This document shows, in pieces, positions 17,119 to 24,074 of a DNA stretch of 64,000 nucleotides; the stretch's first letter is position 1; the number at the start of each line of letters is the position of its first letter. A program made the translations under genes and the position numbers. Under the pieces are notes generated by a model. It saw only the letters and a program-made list of their open reading frames with translations. It did no database searches and was not told where the DNA came from. This stretch comes from an uncultured Collinsella sp. Lineage in GTDB: Bacteria > Actinomycetota > Coriobacteriia > Coriobacteriales > Coriobacteriaceae. Location: NCBI GenBank assembly GCA_900543515.1, contig UQRW01000001.1, positions 1 through 64,000 of the forward strand, given 5' to 3'.

Positions 17119-17146
17119 AAAAGGGCCTCGCACGCAGGCGAAGCCC
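17119..17146 (-). terminator. terminator of the phasin-like/aarF unit
   Basis: On the minus strand GGGCTTCGC pairs with GCGAGGCCC (one mismatch), followed by TTTT. It lies about 50 nt past the kinase-like gene stop at 17198 and just upstream of the riboswitch. Confidence 0.75.
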
Positions 17147-17197
17147 AAGGTAAAAGCTATTGTTTGCGATAGGAAAATGCGGTGACGATCGCAGCCT

Positions 17198-18961
17198 CTA
17201 GTGCTTGCCGCCGTGGCTGTTGAGCCAGATATTGCGGCCCAGCATAAGCGCCAGCACCAGCGCGCTCACGTAGCCCATAAAGCCAATGACTGGGATACCG
17301 AACACAACCGGCTCGATGCGCGCGTAGTACACCACCGACGAACCGATAAACAGGCCAGCGATAACGATAGCCATCGACATGCGGTCGATAATCCCACCTA
17401 GCTGTCGCAGCGCCTTATCGCTGCTCATGATCTGCGTGTTCACCTTAAGCTGACCGCGCGTGAGCATGCGCGAAGCCAGGCCCAGATACTCGGCCGCCTC
17501 GAGCGAGCCCTTCGCCGCGCGATAGCTGCTCGCGCCAAGATCGCGCCCCATGTCGCGCACGCGCGCATAAGTGCTCTTCTCGTTTTTGATGTGCGTCTGG
17601 ATGATCTGGATCATGTTGACGTTGGGCATGTACTCGGTCAGCAGGCCCTCGAGCGTCACCATGCCGCGGGCGAACATCGTGACCACGCTCGGCAGCTCAA
17701 CGTCATTTTTGCGCGCGAGGTTTAACAGCGAAGTCAAAAACTCGCCGATATCCAGGTCTTTAAGGTCGAGCCCGGCAAAGTCGGCAACAATAAAGTCCAA
17801 GTCGGACAAAAAGGCCGAATGGTCAAGCTCGGCAGAATCGCCGCGCGTCACGGCAAAGCGCATGAGCGAATCCTTGAGCTTGGGCACGTCACCCTCGGCC
17901 ACGGCGAAAATCATGTCTTTGACGATACCGCGGTCATGGCTCGACATACGTCCGACCATACCCAAGTCGATAAAGTAGACAATACCGTCCTTGAGGATGA
18001 TGTTTCCCGCATGCGGGTCGGCATGGAAAAAGCCGTCGTCGAGCACCTGCGTCGAGTAGTCCTCGACAATCGCGGCACCGATCTTTTCCAAGTCATAGCC
18101 CTCGGCCACTAAGCGTTCAGGATCGGCGATCGAAATGCCGTCGACGTAGTCCATAACCACCACGTGTTCGGTGCACAGGTCCAGATAGGATTTAGGGCAC
18201 GTCACGCCATGAACGCTCTTATGGAACTCGTAAAAGTCATTGAGGTTTTTGGCCTCGGCCAAAAAGTTGGTCTCCTCGCGAAACGAGGTCCACAGCTCCT
18301 CGACCACGCCGTGCAGGTCAACGAATTGATCGGTGTTGACGAACTTGGAAACGATACGCACCACCGAGCGGATGATATCGATGTCCTGCGCCATAACCTG
18401 CTGCGCACCGGGGCGCTGCACCTTGACGGCCACGTCCTCGCCCGTCACCAGACGAGCGCGGTGCACCTGCGCGAGCGATGCGCTACCAAGCGGATTGGGG
18501 TCGATCGCATCGAACATCTCCCCCAGGCGCAAGCCGTATTCCTCTTCCAAGCAGCGGAGCACTACCTCGTACGGCACCGGCTCCACGTCGGAACGCAGAC
18601 GGCGCAGCTCATCGCAAAAGCGTTGCGGCAGAATCTCGGACCGGTTGGCCAGAATCTGCCCCATCTTGACGAACATGGGGCCGAGTTCCTCGAGCAGGCG
18701 GCGCAAACGAACCGGCGTGAGGTTATCCCACACGCGGTACTTTTTGACCAGGCGAACAATCTGCCCGATGCGTTCGCGACGACCCGCCGGCGTGAGCTGG
18801 TATTCCTCGTCCGGCGCCATCGCGTCGGGCTCCTCGGGCACCATATCGACAGCGCGCGGCTTCTTGCGAGCGCCCGAGACGACGGCGTCGACCTCATCGA
18901 CAACCGCCGCCTCGTCACCCAAGGGATCTAGATTGTTGTAATCGGTGGTGGAATCTGCCAT
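17198..18961 (-). CDS. ABC1/AarF/UbiB family atypical kinase
   Basis: 587-residue UbiB-type protein-kinase-like ATPase. Such proteins support isoprenoid-lipid or quinone metabolism in many bacteria; the substrate is not known here. Motifs seen are the invariant KMGQILANRSEILP (the KxGQ motif that blocks the typical kinase site), the A-rich-loop equivalent GSASLAQVHRA, VAVKVQRPG with the ATP-coordinating lysine, HADPHAGNI in the catalytic loop, and YFIDLGMVG (DFG-like). Two C-terminal membrane helices (about residues 525-545 and 550-575) anchor it. It starts 8 nt after the phasin-like gene on the same strand, so the two are probably co-transcribed. Coriobacteria often use menaquinones, so a quinone-related role is possible but inferred. 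Confidence 0.9.
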   Translation of the reverse strand: MADSTTDYNNLDPLGDEAAVVDEVDAVVSGARKKPRAVDMVPEEPDAMAPDEEYQLTPAGRRERIGQIVRLVKKYRVWDNLTPVRLRRLLEELGPMFVKMGQILANRSEILPQRFCDELRRLRSDVEPVPYEVVLRCLEEEYGLRLGEMFDAIDPNPLGSASLAQVHRARLVTGEDVAVKVQRPGAQQVMAQDIDIIRSVVRIVSKFVNTDQFVDLHGVVEELWTSFREETNFLAEAKNLNDFYEFHKSVHGVTCPKSYLDLCTEHVVVMDYVDGISIADPERLVAEGYDLEKIGAAIVEDYSTQVLDDGFFHADPHAGNIILKDGIVYFIDLGMVGRMSSHDRGIVKDMIFAVAEGDVPKLKDSLMRFAVTRGDSAELDHSAFLSDLDFIVADFAGLDLKDLDIGEFLTSLLNLARKNDVELPSVVTMFARGMVTLEGLLTEYMPNVNMIQIIQTHIKNEKSTYARVRDMGRDLGASSYRAAKGSLEAAEYLGLASRMLTRGQLKVNTQIMSSDKALRQLGGIIDRMSMAIVIAGLFIGSSVVYYARIEPVVFGIPVIGFMGYVSALVLALMLGRNIWLNSHGGKH

Positions 18962-18969
18962 CTGCGCTG

Positions 18970-19386
18970 CTACTCAGCCTCTTCGGTATCCTTCGCATCG
19001 TCGGGCTCAACGGACTCGACGGGCACCGAGGTCACGTTGTCCTCGACCGAATCGACGATGTCGCGCACATGGGCCAGGAAGGCCGTGCGCTCGGGGGCGG
19101 TCATGACGCGGACCCGGGCAAGGATGAGCTCGTCAAGCACGCGCTGGGCCGCGGTCTCGCCCTGCATGCCCAAGCGCTCGGTCAGGTCGGAGATGGTGCC
19201 GCCGGCCTGCTCGAACATGTCGGACACACTGCGGGCGATATCGGGGGTGGCGGTGTCCTTGCGGACCTGCTCGCCTTTGGTGTTAAGGTCGTCGAGGACC
19301 TTCTTGCCGCCTTCGACAGCAACGGCGGCAGCGCCAAAGCCCACGTTAATGGCGCCGTTAACAAGCTGATCGAGTTTCATAACCAT
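18970..19386 (-). CDS. phasin-like coiled-coil protein, partner of the aarF-type kinase
   Basis: 138-residue small helical protein. The start (MVMKLDQLVNGAINVGFGAA) and the amphipathic helices that follow resemble phasin-like or poly(hydroxyalkanoate)-granule-type proteins frequently encoded next to AarF/UbiB kinases. The C-terminus is acidic (EPDDAKDTEEAE). ATG 19386 has TTGGAG 6 nt upstream and is preferred to the TTG 12 nt earlier. The operon with the downstream kinase-like gene is tight (8 nt). A regulatory or membrane-adaptor role is inferred from the pairing only. Confidence 0.6.
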   Translation of the reverse strand: MVMKLDQLVNGAINVGFGAAAVAVEGGKKVLDDLNTKGEQVRKDTATPDIARSVSDMFEQAGGTISDLTERLGMQGETAAQRVLDELILARVRVMTAPERTAFLAHVRDIVDSVEDNVTSVPVESVEPDDAKDTEEAE

Positions 19387-19485
19387 GGTTGTCTCCAATC
19401 ACAAACAACTGCATTGGCGTTCTTGTACCCAAGATTGAGCGAAAGCGACAAAGCGTTTTAGCGCTATTCGATCGACGGGAAATCC

Positions 19486-21009
19486 CTACCTCACGTTGTC
19501 GTTCATCGCGAAAGAGTTCTTCATGGCGCAGCTCGTGGTGTAGAGCACCTTGCCCAGCAGGGCATCGGTCTCCACGCGAACACGCTCGGCAAAGACCTCG
19601 TTGGCGTGTGCAAGCTCGGAAGGCACCTCGGCCTCGGGCAGAGCGGCTACGGCAGCGTCGACGTCATGGATCTGCTTGTGACCCATGCCACCGACCTTCT
19701 CCTGATAGTCCTCCACAGCGCGGCCGCACTCATGGAAACGGACGTCAGCCAGCGCGCCGATCAAGCGGTTGGCCCAGTAGAAGTTTTCGGACGTCACGCG
19801 AGCCTGCGTGTCGGCATAGTACTCGGGCATGGTCTCGACGTTGGCGTACAGCGGAACCAGCGCGTTAAACGAGTTGGAACCAAAGGCCATCCACTGCACG
19901 GCGCGATAGGCCGACTGCGCATAGGGACGCAGCTGCAACACGGCGAGCTGGCTGTTGCGGTTGATGCCGATGGGGCGATAAGCGCCGCGCGTGGCGGGCG
20001 TGCCCTTACTGCCGTAGCAGTCGTACTCCGTGCCCTGGTAGTGGCTCGAAAGCACGTACTTAATGTCCTCGATGGTCACCTTGCGCTCGGGCACGCGGCT
20101 CCAGGGGATATCGTCGCTCTCGGGCGTGTAGTCGGCGTCGGGGCCATCCCACACGTCGCTGGGGTTGAGGCAGCGCTGCATGTACCAGGCGCGCGGCGTG
20201 TTGTAGACGTGGTCGCTGTCGCTGTGCGAGCCAAAGGCCTCGCGCGGGTTAAAGACCACAGCCGGGCCGTCGCCCTCGACGCCCAGCGTCAGGTCCAGAT
20301 GCCACTCGGCCATCCAGGCGCGCAAGTCGGCGGAGCACATATGGTCGGCCTGGGCGCCCTCGGCGTCATCCAGGTCAAAGCTGTCGATACCCAGCTGGTT
20401 GGGCATGGTCACATAGGAGTCGTCGGGCACGCGCTTGGCGATCCAGTGGTGGCCGCCGATGGTCTCGAGCCACCAGATCTCGTCAACGTCACTAAAGGCG
20501 ATGCCGTTGTTCTCGTAGGTACCGTAACGCTCGAGCAGGTCGCCCAGAATGCGCACACCGTCGCGGGCAGACTTGGCGTACGGCAGCACCAGGGTCACCA
20601 TGTCCTCCTCGCCCAGACCGCCGGGCTGCGCAGGCACATAGCCGTCCTCGCCCTCGTTACCCTTGGCGGGTACGTAGTCCACAAGTGGATCGGCGCCGCG
20701 GACGCGCTCGTTGGTGGTGAGCGTCTCGGTTGCGGACATGCCCACATTGAGCTCGTTGAAACCGGCCTCGGCCCAGATGCCGTGACCGGGGATAACGTCG
20801 GGGACGCTCGTGTAGCGCATGGGATTATCGGGCAGCTCAATCGTCAGATGGCTCAGAACACTCGTGTAGACGCGCGGCTGCTCGTCGGGATGCACCACGC
20901 GCATACGCTTGGGCTCAAACACCCCGTTGGACGAATCCTCGTTGCGGGCGACCAGCGTCGACCCGTCATAGCTCGCGTTCTTACCAACCAAAATCGTTGT
21001 GCACGGCAT
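19486..21009 (-). CDS. C69 family dipeptidase (PepD-like)
   Basis: 507-residue N-terminal-nucleophile dipeptidase of MEROPS family C69. It should hydrolyse dipeptides in the cytosol after removal of the first residues exposes the catalytic cysteine. The start MPCTTILVGKNASYDGSTLV is typical, with Cys3 as nucleophile and the conserved ARNEDS segment. Other family segments are WWLETIGGHHWIAKRVPDDS, MPNQLGIDSFDL, and the later FGSNSFNALVPLYANV. ATG 21009 lies 6 nt after AAGGAGG; the ATG two codons earlier would overlap the ribosome-binding site. It is monocistronic. The 230-bp inverted-repeat element begins about 90 nt upstream of its start. Confidence 0.92.
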   Translation of the reverse strand: MPCTTILVGKNASYDGSTLVARNEDSSNGVFEPKRMRVVHPDEQPRVYTSVLSHLTIELPDNPMRYTSVPDVIPGHGIWAEAGFNELNVGMSATETLTTNERVRGADPLVDYVPAKGNEGEDGYVPAQPGGLGEEDMVTLVLPYAKSARDGVRILGDLLERYGTYENNGIAFSDVDEIWWLETIGGHHWIAKRVPDDSYVTMPNQLGIDSFDLDDAEGAQADHMCSADLRAWMAEWHLDLTLGVEGDGPAVVFNPREAFGSHSDSDHVYNTPRAWYMQRCLNPSDVWDGPDADYTPESDDIPWSRVPERKVTIEDIKYVLSSHYQGTEYDCYGSKGTPATRGAYRPIGINRNSQLAVLQLRPYAQSAYRAVQWMAFGSNSFNALVPLYANVETMPEYYADTQARVTSENFYWANRLIGALADVRFHECGRAVEDYQEKVGGMGHKQIHDVDAAVAALPEAEVPSELAHANEVFAERVRVETDALLGKVLYTTSCAMKNSFAMNDNVR

Positions 21010-21096
21010 GCGCATCCTCCTTGAGCGAAGAAATCAAACGGTAACAGTGTATCGCTTCGGCGCAAAAAGGGCGAAACCACGGCCTCGGCAGCCCTT

Positions 21097-21326
21097 GTGG
21101 TCAAAAAATGCCAAATATGAGTACTGTCACCAATTTAGTGGCAGCAAATTTCCCTGGAACGAGTGCCGAAAATCCCCATTTGCCCAAAAGCAAGACAACG
21201 TTATTCCCCATAAGTTCAATAAAATAGGCTTCCTAACGATAATGGATACCGTTAGGAAGCCAAAAAGACGTAAGACATATGTGACTATCTTGGCAACAGT
21301 ACTCATATTTGGCATTTTTTGACCAC
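21097..21326. repeat. 230-bp intergenic element with perfect 31-bp terminal inverted repeats
   Basis: Arms 21097-21127 and 21296-21326 are perfectly complementary over 31 bp. The interior is visibly AT-richer than flanking genes and holds a second perfect 12-bp hairpin (21227-21238 with 21250-21261), which on the minus strand is followed by TATTTTATT and may terminate folD. No credible protein is encoded, and no flanking target-site duplication is evident. It resembles a MITE or a cruciform-forming repeat. Lying between two minus-strand genes, it fills most of the 355-bp gap. Confidence 0.75.
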
Positions 21327-21364
21327 GGGGTATCTAACCAACCCCCTAAACGTCCTCCAAACGC

Positions 21365-22219
21365 CTATTTCACCGCGCGTTCGGCCGCCTCGATCACGTG
21401 CTTGGCGAGAATCGCCGTCGTCACGGCGCCCACGCCACCCGGGACGGGCGTGATTGCGCCAACAATCGGCTCCGCGGCATCAAAATCGACGTCGCCCACC
21501 AACTTGCCGGCGGCCTCATCCCAGTTAATGCCCACATCGATGACCGTCTGGCCCTCACGGACCGCATCCGCGCCAATCGTACGCGCGCGTCCAACCGCGG
21601 CAACGACAATATCGGCAGCACGGCACTCGGCAGCAAGGTCGCGCGTGTGCGTGTGGCACGTCGTCACGGTAGCATTGCGCGCCGTAAGCATGGCGGCAAC
21701 AGGACGGCCAATTACCAGCGAGCGACCGACAACGGCAACCTTGGCACCGTCCAGCTCAACGCCATAGTGATCCAGAATCGCCAGCACGGCTTCGGCCGTG
21801 CAAGGGGCAAAGCCCTCGCCGCGACCCGAAAGCGCCGTAAGCAGCGAAGCCGGCGTCATGGAGTCGACGTCCTTGGCAGGATCGAGCGCGGCAGCAACGG
21901 CGTCCTCATCGAGCGCAGCAGGCAGCGGACGGAACAGCAGGCAGCCGTGGACAGTCGGACCGGCATTAATGTCCCCTATCACCGCCAACAACTCGTCCTG
22001 CGAAACATCGGCAGGCAACAAAACGCGACGCGCCTCGATGCCCACCTTTTCGCAGCGCTTGAGGGCGCCACGCTCGTAGGACAGGTCGTCCTCGCGCTCG
22101 CCCACACGAACAATAGCCAGCGTCGGCACGACACCCTGTTCGCGCAGAGCGGCACAGCGAGCGGCTAGTTTCTCGGTCAACGCACGGGCGACGGGAGCAC
22201 CCTTTAGCAGATCAGCCAT
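21365..22219 (-). CDS. folD: bifunctional methylene-THF dehydrogenase / methenyl-THF cyclohydrolase FolD
   Basis: Interconverts methylene-, methenyl- and 10-formyl-THF with NADP. The 284-residue product has the catalytic Tyr/Lys helix (YERGALKRCEKVGI), the substrate strand GCLLFRPLPAALDE, DVDSM, the Rossmann motif VVGRSLVIGRPVAAML and the closing GAITPVPGGVGAVT. The usual PCTP is PCTA here. ATG 22219 follows AAGGAAGAGGGG. It begins 2 nt after the stop of fchA, so the two are co-transcribed and together carry formyl-THF to methylene-THF. fhs at 32.5-34.2 kb supplies the entry step. Confidence 0.93.
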   Translation of the reverse strand: MADLLKGAPVARALTEKLAARCAALREQGVVPTLAIVRVGEREDDLSYERGALKRCEKVGIEARRVLLPADVSQDELLAVIGDINAGPTVHGCLLFRPLPAALDEDAVAAALDPAKDVDSMTPASLLTALSGRGEGFAPCTAEAVLAILDHYGVELDGAKVAVVGRSLVIGRPVAAMLTARNATVTTCHTHTRDLAAECRAADIVVAAVGRARTIGADAVREGQTVIDVGINWDEAAGKLVGDVDFDAAEPIVGAITPVPGGVGAVTTAILAKHVIEAAERAVK

Positions 22220-22221
22220 GG

Positions 22222-22854
22222 CTATCCCCTCTTCCTTGCAGCGTCGGCGGCGCGACGCGCCAGCGCATCGGCACGCGGCAGCCATGTATCGAGCAGTTCA
22301 TCGCACGCCGCCTCGAGCTCCTCGGCGCGGGCGCGATCCTTCATGGACGTGGTATTGGCAAAGAGCGTCAGGCTCGCACCCTGCATGGCGGCACGGCAGA
22401 AGACGGCGCCGCATGCCACATCGGACAGCAGTTGACGCGAGCCCTTATCGGCCATGTCCTCGAGTAGCGCCAGCGCACGCCCGCAGGCATCCATGATGCG
22501 GTACGGCGGCATGGCGGCCACGTGCAGCGCATCTTGAATCGCAGCGGTTCGAGCCGGGTCATCGCGCGGAATACCGTATGCGGCAGACACCTGCCCGTAG
22601 GCACGGACATCCTCGGCAACCAAGTCGACAAGCTCCTGTGCCAACTCGTCTGCCTGGGCAAACGCGCGCGTCAGATCATCCGCGCGATCGGCAAGCGCGG
22701 GATTCGCCGCGCCATAGCGGGCGACCATCCCGCACAGCGAGGCGCCCAGCGCGCCCACAAAGGCGCTCGCGCTGCCGCCACCGGGAACGGGCTCGCGCGC
22801 AGCCAGTGCCTCGGCAAAACCGCGACAGGTTTTATCCATCATCTCTTGGCTCAT
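22222..22854 (-). CDS. fchA: methenyl-THF cyclohydrolase / formimino-THF cyclodeaminase family protein
   Basis: 210-residue all-helical protein of the FTCD C-terminal domain family. The signature PVPGGGSASA near the N-terminus (folate-binding glycine loop) is present, followed by helices typical of stand-alone FchA. FchA converts 10-formyl-THF to methenyl-THF in purine- or glycine-fermenting anaerobes, or deaminates formimino-THF (family knowledge). ATG 22854 has GAAGGTG 7 nt upstream. It is directly followed by folD. No hut or glutamate formiminotransferase gene is adjacent, so the cyclohydrolase role within one-carbon metabolism is favoured over histidine degradation. Confidence 0.85.
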   Translation of the reverse strand: MSQEMMDKTCRGFAEALAAREPVPGGGSASAFVGALGASLCGMVARYGAANPALADRADDLTRAFAQADELAQELVDLVAEDVRAYGQVSAAYGIPRDDPARTAAIQDALHVAAMPPYRIMDACGRALALLEDMADKGSRQLLSDVACGAVFCRAAMQGASLTLFANTTSMKDRARAEELEAACDELLDTWLPRADALARRAADAARKRG

Positions 22855-23314
22855 ACGCATGCACCTTCAAGTCATATACATCGGTCGTGTGGCAACCGCC
22901 TGCTGACCGTATCGATCACATAATGGTGCTAAGTCTAGCCCATAAGCACACGAGCGTCAGCGCACCTGGCCATCGCGGATTTCTATGGCACACGATAGAC
23001 CATGCCAACGCAAACATGGGACACATGGCTCACCTTTCGGGACTTCCGGACGTCACAAACTGGGACATATCTATAAACAAGGAACCTGTTGGGGCAATGC
23101 CCGCGTACACGCGTCCCTTTAAAACACCGGGCGCCCAACCCCGGGGAGGGCCGACAGCATCAGCCCTCCCCTCTTTTACGACCGCACATATTGCCACTTG
23201 TCGGCGCAATTCCAGCCCCCAGAATGGGACACATGGCCCACCCTTACGAGCCGCTCGCGCGTACAGTAAAGGCAGGTAATCCATGGGCGGTTACAGATCG
23301 AGGAGGACACGACC
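22855..23314. other. intergenic region with orphan terminator and a repeated motif
   Basis: A 460-bp gap between the minus-strand fchA start and the plus-strand lipoprotein. It carries a plus-strand terminator (23143-23177) with no upstream plus-strand gene, and two near-identical 21-nt copies of ATGGGACACATGGCYCACCY (23016-23036 and 23224-23244). A long plus-strand open frame covers part of it but lacks protein-like composition and a ribosome-binding site. Confidence 0.55.
23143..23177 (+). terminator. orphan Rho-independent terminator
   Basis: GGGGAGGGC (23143-23151) pairs perfectly with GCCCTCCCC (23163-23171), then TCTTTT. No plus-strand gene precedes it in the gap, so it may end a small RNA or an unrecognised short transcript. 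Confidence 0.7.
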
Positions 23315-23908
23315 ATGAAAAAGAAGGCCTTTGCGATTCTCACCCTCTGCATGAGCCTCTTTGCCGCAGTTGCCCTGGTGGGCTGCGGCGGAAGCGGCGG
23401 CGCTGCCGGCAGTGGCGGTGGCGGTGGCGCGGAAAAGCCAGCCGTGGATATGAGGACCGATTTCATCTGGTTTAAGGTCGAGGTCCCCGAGGGCGTCGAG
23501 ATTACCGATGTTGCCGGCGATACCGCCGACAGGGCCCAGTTTAAGTTCACCGAGAGCGAGCACGCCAGCGACCGCTTCATCCCCGTCTTTGACTCCGACA
23601 AGAACGCCGACGAACTGTTCGACTACGAGGCAAAGTGGAAGGCCAACTTTGAGTGGACCGAGAACGATCCCGTCAAGTACAACGGCAAGACCTGGCGCAA
23701 CGCTTCCTACACTCATTCGGGCGGCGTGACGACCGAGTACTTTACTGAGGCAGGCGGCGGCAGCGTCTACGTGAGCATCGACAACGTCGAAGAGCACAAG
23801 GACGCCGTCGAGACCATGATGAAGTCCCTCGAGTTTGCCGACGACATCGCCGAGGCCAAGGCCGAGGCGATGGATGTTAAGCTCGACGACATTGAGATCA
23901 AGCGCTAA
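23315..23908 (+). CDS. lipoprotein of unknown function
   Basis: 197-residue lipoprotein. The signal peptide MKKKAFAILTLCMSLFAAVA ends in lipobox LVGC (Cys24 lipidated), followed by a Gly/Ser-rich tether (about 25-40). The mature part is a single beta-rich domain with alternating strands (FIWFKVEVPEGVEITDV, AQFKFTESEHASDRFIPVF, KTWRNASYTHSGGVTTEYF, GGSVYVSIDNVEEHKDAVE) and a C-terminal charged helix. It resembles short secreted domains that fold like PsbP/Mog1, but no family is firmly recognised. GAGGAGG lies 8 nt before ATG 23315. It is monocistronic and ends with the terminator at 23979. Confidence 0.75.
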   Translation: MKKKAFAILTLCMSLFAAVALVGCGGSGGAAGSGGGGGAEKPAVDMRTDFIWFKVEVPEGVEITDVAGDTADRAQFKFTESEHASDRFIPVFDSDKNADELFDYEAKWKANFEWTENDPVKYNGKTWRNASYTHSGGVTTEYFTEAGGGSVYVSIDNVEEHKDAVETMMKSLEFADDIAEAKAEAMDVKLDDIEIKR

Positions 23909-23978
23909 GCGACTGGCGAGCGCAACGGGAGACACGGACGCAAGGCAAGCAGGCGACGGTGCCCCAGCGCTTCGTACC

Positions 23979-24012
23979 AAGGGAGGGCCGGAAAACCGAC
24001 CCTCCCTTTCTT
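23979..24012 (+). terminator. Rho-independent terminator after the lipoprotein gene
   Basis: AAGGGAGGG pairs with CCCTCCCTT around CCGG-AAAA-CCGA, then TCTTA. It is 70 nt downstream of the lipoprotein stop. Confidence 0.8.
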
Positions 24013-24074
24013 AATGTCAAAGCAGTATAGTTACAAAAACGAGCGCATAACCGCACCCTGCGAATGGAGGAGTT

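Noticed and set aside
21127..21315. 62-codon minus-strand frame inside the 230-bp inverted-repeat element
   Set aside because: It overlaps the inverted termini, has no ribosome-binding site and its composition follows the repeat.
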